Part shown: one piece after another, positions 26,148-34,582 of the stretch
Layout of the letters: each line of letters begins with the position of its first letter
How positions within the stretch are numbered: the stretch's first letter is position 1
Program-made: the position numbers and the translations under genes
DNA from: UBA4877 sp002399285
GTDB taxonomy: Bacteria; Bacillota; Thermoanaerobacteria; Thermoanaerobacterales; UBA4877
Length of the DNA stretch: 64,000 nucleotides
Direction of reading: 5' to 3'
Assembly (NCBI GenBank): GCA_036771835.1
Contig: DAIPGN010000001.1
Coordinates: forward strand, 124,001 to 188,000
Notes under the pieces: generated by a model
The model's input: only the letters and a program-made list of their open reading frames with translations
The model's database searches: none
Told to the model about the DNA's origin: nothing

Positions 26148-28016
26148 TTGATAGGAAAGATGTTGAGCAACCGGTATGAAATTTTGGAAGAGATCGGGCG
26201 CGGCGGTATGGGCATAGTATATAAGGCAAGATGTCATTTACTCAACCGTCTCGTTGCGATAAAAGTACTGCGCCCTGAATTCTCTCATGACGAAGAATTT
26301 ATCAAGCGGTTTAAATATGAATCCCAGTCAGCGGCAAGTTTATCTCATCCTAATATTGTCAGTATATATGATGTGGGAAACGACGGAGATATTTACTATA
26401 TTGTGATGGAATATGTGAATGGCAAAACATTGAAACAGATCATAAGAGAATCCGGCGGGCCGATGCCGATGGACAAGGCGCTGTCAATAACATGCCAGGT
26501 CTTAAGAGCTTTGGATAATGCGCACAGGCATAATATAATTCATCGGGATATAAAACCGCATAATATATTGATCACTGAAGATGGGATCGCCAAGGTCACT
26601 GATTTTGGCATAGCAAAGGTTACCACTGATTATACTTTGACTTATAACAAAAATATAATTGGAACGGCACAGTATTTCAGCCCGGAACAGGCAAAGGGCA
26701 GTATTGTGGATGAAAAGTCCGATATATATTCGCTGGGCATTGTGATGTATGAAATGCTGACCGGCAAGGTGCCCTTTGAAGGAGATAGTCCTATATCGGT
26801 GGCTCTTAAACATATCGAAGAAAATTTAAAGCCACCCTCACAGTTGAATCCAAACATCCCGAAAGGTATTGATGAAATCGTAATGAAGGCTACTGAAAAG
26901 GATACCAGCAGAAGGTATTCCAGTGCGGATGAGATGCTGTCGGATATAAACAAATTTGTCAGCGACCCTGATAATTTTAGTATACAAAAGATAGAAGAAG
27001 ATGCGCCGACGAAGATAATACCGGCCATAGAATATAATGATACCAAACCGAATAAGAATGAAGGAAATGGAAATAAGCGCAGCAAGGTTTTGCCGATCCT
27101 TATAACTACCATAATCGCCTTGGTGATCATAGGCGGAATAGCTATGGCAACTATATATTTTATCAACCATCAGTCGATAGCAGAAATTGAAGTACCTTCG
27201 GTAATTGGATATGATGTAAAAGAAGCAGAGGATATATTAAAGGATAAGGGCCTGTTGATGGAAGTGGCTGGAGAGGATCTCAGCGATAAGCCTGCCGGAG
27301 AAATCTTGCATCAGGACCCTGAGGCGCCTATGAAGGTCAAAAAAGGCTATAAGGTAAAGGTAAGGATCAGCAAGGGTTATGAACTTGTACGAGTCCCCAA
27401 TGTGGAAAACTATACTAAAGACGAAGCAATATCTGCTATTGAACAGGCCGGTTTGAAGGCAAATGTCATTCCGTCTTATGATGATGTTATAAAAGAAGAT
27501 CATGTGATATCGCAGAATCCTACTGCAAATGATGAAGTGGAATCAGATTCCCAGGTAAATATATACGTAAGTCAGGGTAAAGAAAAAATAACAATGGTAA
27601 ATGTCAAAGGTAAGACATTGGATGTGGCCACAAAACTTTTGAAGGATAACGGTATAGCATTGGGCAAGGTCGACACGCAGGAAAATGATGGACCGGAGAA
27701 TGTAGTACTGTCGCAGAGCATCGATCCCGGTGAACAATTGGATAAAAATATGTCGGTGGATCTGGTGATCAGCAAGAAGGCCTCGGCGCCCATATTGAAA
27801 AACATAAAGGTGGATTTGCCCAACATAGCCGGCGAGATGAAAGTAGTTGTGATAAAGAAGGATTCATTGGGCGAGTCGACCATATATTCCGGGATGAACG
27901 CTTATGGAGACAGTCCTATAAATATTATGAACGTGCCAATGAAAGGGCATGTCGTTGTCGAGGTATATATAAATGACGACAGCAAACCATATACGACATA
28001 TGAAGATGATGTGTAG
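26148..28016 (+). CDS. prkC: PASTA-domain Ser/Thr kinase PrkC
   Basis: A membrane receptor kinase that senses peptidoglycan fragments; in Bacillus it controls germination and stationary-phase physiology. The 622-residue protein has a kinase domain (about 10-275) with Lys39 in VAIK, Asp134 in HRDIKPHN and Asp152 in DFG. A juxtamembrane linker and a single membrane helix (about 316-338) follow. Three PASTA repeats start near 347, 414 and 482, before a C-terminal beta-rich tail. The start is TTG 26148 with GAGGTG at 26136-26141, giving the family-typical MIGKxLxxRYEI. Spacing of 14 bases from prpC indicates co-expression. Confidence 0.95.
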   Translation: MIGKMLSNRYEILEEIGRGGMGIVYKARCHLLNRLVAIKVLRPEFSHDEEFIKRFKYESQSAASLSHPNIVSIYDVGNDGDIYYIVMEYVNGKTLKQIIRESGGPMPMDKALSITCQVLRALDNAHRHNIIHRDIKPHNILITEDGIAKVTDFGIAKVTTDYTLTYNKNIIGTAQYFSPEQAKGSIVDEKSDIYSLGIVMYEMLTGKVPFEGDSPISVALKHIEENLKPPSQLNPNIPKGIDEIVMKATEKDTSRRYSSADEMLSDINKFVSDPDNFSIQKIEEDAPTKIIPAIEYNDTKPNKNEGNGNKRSKVLPILITTIIALVIIGGIAMATIYFINHQSIAEIEVPSVIGYDVKEAEDILKDKGLLMEVAGEDLSDKPAGEILHQDPEAPMKVKKGYKVKVRISKGYELVRVPNVENYTKDEAISAIEQAGLKANVIPSYDDVIKEDHVISQNPTANDEVESDSQVNIYVSQGKEKITMVNVKGKTLDVATKLLKDNGIALGKVDTQENDGPENVVLSQSIDPGEQLDKNMSVDLVISKKASAPILKNIKVDLPNIAGEMKVVVIKKDSLGESTIYSGMNAYGDSPINIMNVPMKGHVVVEVYINDDSKPYTTYEDDV

Positions 28017-28025
28017 GAGGCCCTT

Positions 28026-28898
28026 ATGGCAGAAGGCAAAATAGTCAAGTCCAGCGGAGGATTTTATTATATACAGTCAGAGGGCAGATTATATGAGTGC
28101 AGGGCTCGCGGTTTGTTTAAAATCAAAGGTATATCGCCGCTGGTGGGTGACAACGTGATTTTTTCTGTGATCGATGAAGACAGCGGATATATATTAAAAC
28201 TGCTGGACAGAAGGAATCAAATTAAAAGGCCTCGGGTTGTTAACGTAGACCTTTTTTGTCTTGTCGTATCGGCTAAGATGCCCGAGCCTGATTTCCTATA
28301 TATCGATAAAGTATTGGCTATGTGCGAATACGAGGGCTTAGACTGCTTTATATGTGTGACCAAGACTGATCTTGACGACGCACATGAATATGAAAGATGG
28401 TCGGAGGTATATTCCAATATCGGATATAAAGTAATTTACACCAGCTCAAAATTCAGCAGGGGCATTGAAAAACTGGAGCTGTTTTTATCCGGTAAAGTGA
28501 CGGTATTTGCCGGAAATTCCGGTGTGGGGAAATCTTCTCTTGCGAATTCAATAAGTCCCGATTTACATCTGAAGGTCGGAGAAATAAGCCCTAAATCTAA
28601 ACGGGGTACGCATACCACAAGGCATATCGAGCTGGACGCGATCATGACCAATAGTTATGTCGCCGATACTCCGGGTTTTACCGAGTTATCTCTGGATTAT
28701 ATGGGCAAATATGATTTGCCATTATGTTTCAGGGAATTCAGACAATACAGCTGCCGCTTTTCAAATTGCCTGCATCGAAGCGAACCGGACTGTGGAGTAA
28801 AAGAAGCTGCCGGTACAGGTAATATCAGCATGTCACGCTATATGAATTATCTAAAGTTGTTAAACGAAATAATAGATGAGAAAGGAAAGGCAGATTAA
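28026..28898 (+). CDS. rsgA: Ribosome small-subunit GTPase RsgA (YloQ/CpgA)
   Basis: A circularly permuted GTPase that releases late 30S assembly factors. The 290-residue protein has an N-terminal OB fold, then G4 TKTDL, G1 GNSGVGKSS near 164-172 and G3 DTPGF. A C-terminal zinc finger holds CRFSNCLHRSEPDC. A TAGGAGG site overlaps the prkC stop region. The prkC-rsgA-rpe-thiN order is conserved in Firmicutes. Confidence 0.96.
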   Translation: MAEGKIVKSSGGFYYIQSEGRLYECRARGLFKIKGISPLVGDNVIFSVIDEDSGYILKLLDRRNQIKRPRVVNVDLFCLVVSAKMPEPDFLYIDKVLAMCEYEGLDCFICVTKTDLDDAHEYERWSEVYSNIGYKVIYTSSKFSRGIEKLELFLSGKVTVFAGNSGVGKSSLANSISPDLHLKVGEISPKSKRGTHTTRHIELDAIMTNSYVADTPGFTELSLDYMGKYDLPLCFREFRQYSCRFSNCLHRSEPDCGVKEAAGTGNISMSRYMNYLKLLNEIIDEKGKAD

Positions 28899-29546
28899 AT
28901 GGCGATTTTGGCACCATCAATGCTGTCTGCAGATTTGTTAAATCTGGGAGACAGCATAAAAAAATTAGAAGAAACCGGCATAGAAATGCTTCACATAGAC
29001 GTAATGGACGGCCATTTTGTGCCAAACTTGACTTTTGGACCTGGGATAGTGGAACGTATTCGACGCTTTACAGACTTAAAATTAGATGTGCATCTGATGT
29101 TGACAAATCCCGGGGAGTATATCGACGAATTTTGTGAAGCAGGCGCCGACATAATCACCGTGCATCAGGAAGCATGCACGCATCTTAACAGGATAATAAA
29201 TTCGATAAAAAAGAGATCGGTATTGGCGGGCGTGGCTTTAAATCCCGCCACTCCCCCGGCTGCCCTGCAATACGTATTGAGCGACGTCGATTTGGTATTG
29301 GCAATGTCAGTCAACCCAGGATTTGGAGGACAAAAGTTTATCGAAGGCATGATGCCAAAAATCAACGAACTCAGTCGGTTGAAGAAAAGCGGCTGTGATT
29401 TTAAGATTGAAGTGGACGGGGGCATAAATTTTGATAATGCGGCGGGAATAAAAAACGCTGGAGCCGATATTATAGTTTCAGGTTCATCGGTGTTTAAAGG
29501 CGACATAAAAGAAAATTGCAGGCGCTTTGGGGTGCTTTTAAGATGA
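28899..29546 (+). CDS. rpe: Ribulose-phosphate 3-epimerase
   Basis: Interconverts ribulose-5-phosphate and xylulose-5-phosphate in the pentose phosphate pathway. The 215-residue TIM barrel carries HIDVMDGHFVPN near 33-44, DVHLMLTNP, SVNPGFGGQKF and the phosphate-binding EVDGGI region. ATG 28899 directly follows the rsgA stop. The gene's stop overlaps the thiN start (ATGA). Confidence 0.97.
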   Translation: MAILAPSMLSADLLNLGDSIKKLEETGIEMLHIDVMDGHFVPNLTFGPGIVERIRRFTDLKLDVHLMLTNPGEYIDEFCEAGADIITVHQEACTHLNRIINSIKKRSVLAGVALNPATPPAALQYVLSDVDLVLAMSVNPGFGGQKFIEGMMPKINELSRLKKSGCDFKIEVDGGINFDNAAGIKNAGADIIVSGSSVFKGDIKENCRRFGVLLR

Positions 29547-30181
29547 AAGCTGCCATATTGTCTAACGGTATGATAAATAATGTGGATTTTCTGCGCTCTT
29601 TCATTAAGAGCAGCGATATATTCATATGTGCGGATGGCGGCGCCAGATATGCGCGAATGCTTTCGATAGATCCGGATATATTGGTTGGAGACTTTGATTC
29701 TTTGGCTGCGGAGACTTTGGATTACTTTAAAAATGCCGGGGTCAATATAATCACATATCCCAAGGAAAAAGATTATACGGATACGCAATTGGCTATCGAC
29801 AAGGCCATTGAGTTGGGCTGCGGGGAAATGGTATTGTTGGGTATGACGGGCAATAGACTTGACCATACCTTAGCTAATATAGATATGCTGTATTACCTAT
29901 ATAAAAGGGGAATAGATGCCGAAATATGTGATGAATTCAACCGTATCCGTTTATTGCGGGGAGAAAATAAGCTGATAGGGAAAGAAGGAGATACCATATC
30001 ATTCATTCCCTTCTTCGGAGACATCAAAAAAATCACCTTGAAGGGCTTTTATTATAGCTTGGAAGATGAGAGACTGACCAAAGACGTCTCGCTGGGGGTA
30101 AGCAATCTGTTTTTGGGTAAGGAAGGATATGTAAATACCGGCGAAGATTTCGTTCTGGCAATTTATTCCCATGATGTGTAA
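29543..30181 (+). CDS. thiN: Thiamine pyrophosphokinase
   Basis: Transfers pyrophosphate from ATP to thiamine. The 212-residue protein has ICADGGARYA near 30-39, LVGDFDS near 53-59, TDTQLAID and GMTGNRLDHTLAN, all typical of the TPK catalytic domain. A C-terminal beta domain ends in GVSNLF. ATG 29543 overlaps the rpe stop; the preceding GGGGTG can serve as ribosome site. Confidence 0.94.
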   Translation: MKAAILSNGMINNVDFLRSFIKSSDIFICADGGARYARMLSIDPDILVGDFDSLAAETLDYFKNAGVNIITYPKEKDYTDTQLAIDKAIELGCGEMVLLGMTGNRLDHTLANIDMLYYLYKRGIDAEICDEFNRIRLLRGENKLIGKEGDTISFIPFFGDIKKITLKGFYYSLEDERLTKDVSLGVSNLFLGKEGYVNTGEDFVLAIYSHDV

Positions 30182-30237
30182 CACATTCTCTTGGTTAAGC
30201 ATATTATATGATCGAGGGAATGTTAAGAGGGGATAGA

Positions 30238-30417
30238 ATGCCTAAATTTTTTTGCAAGCGTAGGTTCTGCAAGATAAATATAATTAATTTTATTGGTCTG
30301 ATTCTCATGATTGCCGGAGCAATAATAACGATTGTCAATATACCCATATGGCTCTGGATGAGTGTCGTAGGAATTATATTAATGCTTCTGGGACTTCTGT
30401 TATATAATAAGATGTGA
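30238..30417 (+). CDS. Small two-helix membrane protein
   Basis: A 59-residue protein with a short basic cytoplasmic-type N terminus (KFFCKRRFCK) and two membrane helices (about 17-33 and 36-54). I do not recognise the family. ATG 30238 has GAGGGGAT just upstream, so it is probably translated. It lies between thiN and spoVM, where a sporulation role would be plausible but is not shown. Confidence 0.6.
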   Translation: MPKFFCKRRFCKINIINFIGLILMIAGAIITIVNIPIWLWMSVVGIILMLLGLLLYNKM

Positions 30418-30472
30418 TGCTCTTAAAAGCATATCACGGGGAAATATAAATACAGATTTGAGAGGTGAGCTT

Positions 30473-30541
30473 GTGAAGATATATGTATTTAAGGCTCCCA
30501 GATTTATCAAAAAAATATTAAGCGTCTTTGTTAAAAAATAA
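30473..30541 (+). CDS. spoVM: SpoVM spore coat-localising peptide (22 codons)
   Basis: In B. subtilis SpoVM is a 26-residue amphipathic peptide that recognises the curved forespore membrane and anchors SpoIVA for coat and cortex assembly. Here a GTG start with a strong GAGGTGA site (30462-30468) opens 22 codons beginning MKIYVFKAPRF, against MKFYTIKLPKF in B. subtilis. The key Pro9 is conserved, as is the alternation of hydrophobic and basic residues. It lies after thiN and before rpmB, the same place as in B. subtilis. A strong terminator overlaps its stop. Confidence 0.85.
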   Translation: MKIYVFKAPRFIKKILSVFVKK

Positions 30542-30578
30542 AAAGATGTGCTGACAAATTATATCAGCACGTCTTTTT
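30538..30578. terminator. Bidirectional terminator between spoVM and rpmB
   Basis: AAAAAGATGTGCTGA and TCAGCACGTCTTTTT form a long stem around a 9-base loop, with A/T tracts on both sides. It serves both spoVM (+) and rpmB (-); it overlaps both stop codons. Confidence 0.9.
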
Positions 30579-30768
30579 ATATGGCTCTTACAACCTTGCC
30601 TGATTTTAAACAACTTGTACACACATAAATCCTCTTATTCTTTCCGTTTACAACTGCCTTTACTTTTTTAATATTAGGCTTCCATACTTTTTTGGACTGT
30701 CTGTGCGAGTGACTATATTGTATACCGGTAACAGGCCTTTTTCCGCATATTTCACATACTCGTGCCAT
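30577..30768 (-). CDS. rpmB: 50S ribosomal protein L28
   Basis: A 63-residue L28 of the zinc-containing type: CEIC near the N terminus and CTSC near the C terminus give four cysteine ligands. The start MARVCEICGKRP is canonical. AGGAGGTG just upstream supports ATG 30768 over an in-frame upstream ATG at 30804. Opposite orientation to its neighbours, as in B. subtilis. Confidence 0.97.
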   Translation of the reverse strand: MARVCEICGKRPVTGIQYSHSHRQSKKVWKPNIKKVKAVVNGKNKRIYVCTSCLKSGKVVRAI

Positions 30769-30808
30769 CAGTACACCTCCTAACTTCAAGTTGGATTCAA
30801 ACAATTAG

Positions 30809-30838
30809 ATTCTAACACATAATCGGCTATGATTTCAA
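30809..30838 (-). promoter_or_regulatory. Sigma-A-type promoter for rpmB
   Basis: On the reverse strand TTGAAA (30833-30838), an 18-base spacer and TAGAAT (30809-30814), about 40 bases before the rpmB start. Confidence 0.5.
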
Positions 30839-30852
30839 TAATAACTTTAGTA

Positions 30853-30881
30853 TTGATAGATATAAATATATTTAATAAAAT
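30853..30881 (+). promoter_or_regulatory. Sigma-A-type promoter for recG
   Basis: TTGATA (30853-30858), a 17-base spacer and TAAAAT (30876-30881). Predicted start near 30888, ahead of the GGAGGT site at 30909. Confidence 0.6.
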
Positions 30882-30919
30882 AATTATGATAGGATTATTT
30901 GAGTTATATGGAGGTCAAT

Positions 30920-32968
30920 ATGTCTAATCTTGATTTACCTGTCAGGTATATAAAAGGTGTGGGACCGGGACGCGAGAAGCTATTGAATGGAATCGGCATA
31001 TACAATGTCCTGGACTTGCTCAATTATTTCCCGCGAGATTATGAAAACCGGTCTGTCATTACCAAGGTCAGGAATATGGCTGCCGGCAACAAATATGCTG
31101 CGGCCGTTAAGTATACGGGTCGTTATAAGATTTTAAAACCACGCAGGGGGCTTAGTATAACAAAGATATATACCAATGATGACACGGGATATGCCACGCT
31201 CACCTATTATAATCAAGACTATGCCGCTAAGAACTTTAAAGCAGGGAAGTATTATATGGTGTATGGAGAAGCGGACATATCATACGGAGAAGTGCAGATA
31301 TTAAACCCGGAGGTTGAGTTGATACAGGACAGTCTGAGCGAACATCTTCACGTCTATCCCATATATAGTTTGACAAAAAATATTACGCAGAGGATACTGA
31401 GAAATATCATTAAAGAAGCCTTAAACTATGCTTCCGAGGTGAGTGAAGACGTTCCGGAGGATATCGTGAAGCGATATGACCTAATGGATAAAAACTCCGC
31501 TTATATCAACATACACTATCCTCGCAGCATGGAATATATCGACAAGGCCAGGAGAAGATTTGCATTTCAGGAATTGTTTGAGGTAATGTTATATCTTAAC
31601 CTGCAGAAATTACGTAGAAGTTCTTCAAATACGGGCATAGCTTTTAAACCGTGTGATGAAAGCAATTTTATTGATTCATTCCCCTTCAAACTCACGGCGG
31701 CCCAATATAATAGCTGGAAAGAAATCAAAAAGGATATGGAATGTGATAGACCGATGAACAGATTGCTGCAGGGTGACGTGGGGTCGGGGAAAACGGCGGT
31801 TGCGGCCACGGCAATATACAAAGCTGTAAAGAACAATTATCAGGTCGCATTTATGGCGCCGACGGAAATACTTGCTGAGCAGCATTTTTCGACATTGAAA
31901 GGTTTTTTTAAAAATTATGATATAAAAATTGGTCTGCTGACGGGATCTATGACGGCAAAAATGAAAGAGAGCATACAAAATGACATATCGGAAGGTAGAA
32001 TAAATGTGATTATAGGCACACATGCGCTCATACAGGAAGGAGTCGAATTTAACAATCTCGGACTTGTCATCACGGATGAACAACATAGGTTTGGAGTTCA
32101 TCAACGGTCCTTATTGGAACGAAAAGGCAATAACAGCGACGTGCTTGTCATGACGGCTACTCCCATACCCAGAAGTCTCGCTCTTATAATATACGGGGAC
32201 TTGGATATTTCTGTCATAGATGAAATGCCTCCGGGAAGGAAACCGGTGAAGACCTATTTGGTAGATAAGAATATGCGGTACAGCGTATATGATTTTGTAA
32301 AATCAATTTTGCAAAAAGGTGAGCAGTGTTTTGTGGTCGTTCCCTTGATCGATGAGTCGGACAAGCTGGATGCCGTTTCAGCCGGCCAGATATACGAGGA
32401 ATTGAAAAAGGAGTTCGCTGGGTATTACGTGGGTCTGCTTCACGGTAAATTGTCAAATGAGGAAAAGAACTCCATCATGGCGAAGTTTAAATCCGGTAAA
32501 TTGAATTTACTTGTTTCAACCACCGTGATCGAGGTCGGCGTCGATGTGCCCAATGCTACCGCAATGGTTATTGAAAACGCGGAAAGATTCGGGCTGGCCC
32601 AACTTCATCAATTACGCGGCAGGGTAGGAAGAAGTGATAAAGAATCTTATTGTTTTCTTGTCATGGGGAATAATAATTCAGATGCTAAAGAGAGGTTAAA
32701 GGTTTTAACTGAGACTAACGACGGTTTTAAAATTTCACGATATGATTTAAAGTCGAGAGGACCGGGAGATTTTCTGGGTTATAAGCAACATGGCATGCCC
32801 AGCTTTAAATCGCTAAATTATCTTGACGGCAATATTTTAGAGGATGTGATCACTGCGGTAAAATACTTTATAAATAAATACGGAATTTATTCGCCGGAAA
32901 CGGAAAAAATGATGGAATCAATCCAAGCCAGATGGGATTTCAATGAAGAAAAGGTCGCATTAAATTGA
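30920..32968 (+). CDS. recG: ATP-dependent DNA helicase RecG
   Basis: Remodels replication forks and Holliday junctions. The 682-residue protein has the N-terminal wedge/OB domain. Its superfamily 2 motifs are intact: Walker A GDVGSGKTA, DEQH, TATPIPRSL, and LRGRVGRS in motif VI. ATG 30920 has GGAGGT at 30909-30914. In many Firmicutes asp23/yloU and fakA/yloV lie between rpmB and recG; both are absent here. Confidence 0.97.
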   Translation: MSNLDLPVRYIKGVGPGREKLLNGIGIYNVLDLLNYFPRDYENRSVITKVRNMAAGNKYAAAVKYTGRYKILKPRRGLSITKIYTNDDTGYATLTYYNQDYAAKNFKAGKYYMVYGEADISYGEVQILNPEVELIQDSLSEHLHVYPIYSLTKNITQRILRNIIKEALNYASEVSEDVPEDIVKRYDLMDKNSAYINIHYPRSMEYIDKARRRFAFQELFEVMLYLNLQKLRRSSSNTGIAFKPCDESNFIDSFPFKLTAAQYNSWKEIKKDMECDRPMNRLLQGDVGSGKTAVAATAIYKAVKNNYQVAFMAPTEILAEQHFSTLKGFFKNYDIKIGLLTGSMTAKMKESIQNDISEGRINVIIGTHALIQEGVEFNNLGLVITDEQHRFGVHQRSLLERKGNNSDVLVMTATPIPRSLALIIYGDLDISVIDEMPPGRKPVKTYLVDKNMRYSVYDFVKSILQKGEQCFVVVPLIDESDKLDAVSAGQIYEELKKEFAGYYVGLLHGKLSNEEKNSIMAKFKSGKLNLLVSTTVIEVGVDVPNATAMVIENAERFGLAQLHQLRGRVGRSDKESYCFLVMGNNNSDAKERLKVLTETNDGFKISRYDLKSRGPGDFLGYKQHGMPSFKSLNYLDGNILEDVITAVKYFINKYGIYSPETEKMMESIQARWDFNEEKVALN

Positions 32969-33025
32969 ATCAAAATCAATTGCTATAGATAAAGTTTAAT
33001 ATTTAATAAATAGTAAAAATTTCAT

Positions 33026-33049
33026 AGGTAACATTGATATCAATTACCT
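33026..33049. repeat. Interrupted palindrome upstream of the SASP gene
   Basis: AGGTAA-ca-TTGAT is followed without loop by ATCAA-TTACCT, an 11-bp inverted repeat with a two-base insertion in the left arm. No T-tract follows, so it is more like an operator than a terminator. It is 70 bases before the SASP start. Confidence 0.5.
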
Positions 33050-33119
33050 TCTATTTCATGTTTACAAACTTTAAATAAGGTTATATTAATACTGCAACAA
33101 TAAATAGGAGGTGATAATG

Positions 33120-33350
33120 ATGGCACAGGGATCAAGCACAAGCAACATTATTGTTGTAAGAGAGGCAAAGAAAGCGATGGACCAGTGGAAATATGAAGTT
33201 GCTAACGAGATAGGCGTTCAGCCTCCTGCTGACGGTTATTGGGGAAATCTTTCTTCCCGTGATTGTGGCGCCGTAGGCGGGCACATGGTGAGGAAAATGA
33301 TAGAAATGGCCGAGAGAAGTATGGCCGGCAGCACCCCTCAAAACAGGTAA
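33120..33350 (+). CDS. Alpha/beta-type small acid-soluble spore protein
   Basis: A 76-residue DNA-binding spore protein that coats and protects spore DNA from UV and heat and is degraded during germination. The GPR protease site lies in KYEVANEIGV (residues about 23-32). The second conserved block GYWGNLSSRDCGAVGGHMVRKM follows. ATG 33120 gives MAQGSS and a spacing of 8 from AGGAGG; ATG 33117 is equally possible. Expression is expected from sigma-G in the forespore, but I see no convincing sigma-G promoter. Confidence 0.95.
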   Translation: MAQGSSTSNIIVVREAKKAMDQWKYEVANEIGVQPPADGYWGNLSSRDCGAVGGHMVRKMIEMAERSMAGSTPQNR

Positions 33351-33365
33351 TTAAATAATATAAAT

Positions 33366-33401
33366 AAAAAGGAATGACTCATATTGGGCCATTCCTTTTT
33401 T
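33366..33401 (+). terminator. Rho-independent terminator after the SASP gene
   Basis: AAAAAGGAATG and CATTCCTTTTT form an 11-bp stem with a T-tract. Confidence 0.9.
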
Positions 33402-33535
33402 GGGAGAGGAGAAATTGAAGGAAGAATTTTAGGAAATTTGTTTCCCATATATAATATTAACCTGAATTGAAAACTTTATACATTTTTAAATCAATTTATG
33501 TTAAAATGTAATTAAACTACAAAAGGTGGATGCCA

Positions 33536-34099
33536 ATGAGAGTAATTTCCGGTATGAAAAGGGGGATGCGGCTTATTAATCCCGAGAATTCCAGCGTAAG
33601 ACCTACTTCCGATAAGGTCAAAGAAGCTTTGTTTGATATGATCGCGTTTGATATATCGGGTTCAAAGGTGCTCGACCTTTTTGCCGGTACGGGAGCCTTG
33701 GGGATTGAAGCTTTAAGCAGAGACGCCGCATATTGCGTTTTTGTAGATAGATCTAAGAAGAGCATAGAATTGATAGATAAAAACTTAAATAAAGCAAAAT
33801 TAAATCAATCCGATTGTTCTATGGTATTAAATATGGATTTTTCCGCAGCATTGATGTATCTCAAACAGAAAAATATTATTTTCGATTTGGTATTTATAGA
33901 CCCTCCGTACCATGATGATCTTTACGATAAATCTCTCAGACTGCTGACTGATTATCGGCTTATAAGAGATAAAGGCAAAGTGATAATTGAGATGAGTACG
34001 GATGTGAAGATCGACGACGTTAAGTACGGATTGACATGTTACAAGGTAAAGAAATATGGAAATACAGTGATAAAATTCTATACAGGGGAGAATGCTTGA
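33536..34099 (+). CDS. rsmD: 16S rRNA m2G966 methyltransferase RsmD
   Basis: Methylates G966 of 16S rRNA. The 187-residue protein starts MRVISGMKRG, has the SAM site VLDLFAGTGALGIEALSR and the catalytic DPPY motif near residue 121. AAAGGTGG at 33522-33529 fits ATG 33536; ATG 33530 overlaps that site. The stop overlaps the coaD start by one base (TGATG). Confidence 0.95.
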   Translation: MRVISGMKRGMRLINPENSSVRPTSDKVKEALFDMIAFDISGSKVLDLFAGTGALGIEALSRDAAYCVFVDRSKKSIELIDKNLNKAKLNQSDCSMVLNMDFSAALMYLKQKNIIFDLVFIDPPYHDDLYDKSLRLLTDYRLIRDKGKVIIEMSTDVKIDDVKYGLTCYKVKKYGNTVIKFYTGENA

Positions 34100-34581
34100 T
34101 GGGAACAATTGTTTATCCTGGGAGTTTTGATCCGGTGACAAACGGACATCTCAATATTATTGAACGGTCTGCAGATATATTCGACAAGGTGATCGTAGTG
34201 GTACTTCGCAACAGTGCGAAAAACTCTCTTTTCAGCATAGAAGAACGAATTGATATGCTGAAAAGGGCGACGGTAGGTTTTAGAAATGTTGAGATCGATT
34301 ATTTTTCCGGCCTTTTGATGGATTATATGAAACAAAATAATTATCGTGTGATTGTGAAGGGGTTACGCATGCATGCCGATTTTGAGTCGGAGTTTCAAAT
34401 GGCGCTTATGAATAAGAAATTGAATAATAATGTTGAAACGCTTTTTATGATGACTGACAATAAATATGGGTATCTGAGCTCCAGTATTGTAAAAGAGGTG
34501 GCCCAATATGACGGTAATATAAGCGATCTGGTTCCTGAATATGTAAAACTTAAATTAAAGGAGAAATTTAGGGGGAAATAA
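34099..34581 (+). CDS. coaD: Phosphopantetheine adenylyltransferase CoaD
   Basis: Penultimate step of coenzyme A synthesis: 4'-phosphopantetheine plus ATP gives dephospho-CoA. The 160-residue nucleotidyltransferase has GSFDPVTNGHL near 9-19 (HxGH-type site) and the C-terminal YGYLSSSIVKEVA. ATG 34099 follows AGGGGAG and overlaps the rsmD stop; rsmD-coaD is a standard pair. Confidence 0.97.
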   Translation: MGTIVYPGSFDPVTNGHLNIIERSADIFDKVIVVVLRNSAKNSLFSIEERIDMLKRATVGFRNVEIDYFSGLLMDYMKQNNYRVIVKGLRMHADFESEFQMALMNKKLNNNVETLFMMTDNKYGYLSSSIVKEVAQYDGNISDLVPEYVKLKLKEKFRGK

Positions 34582-34582
34582 A

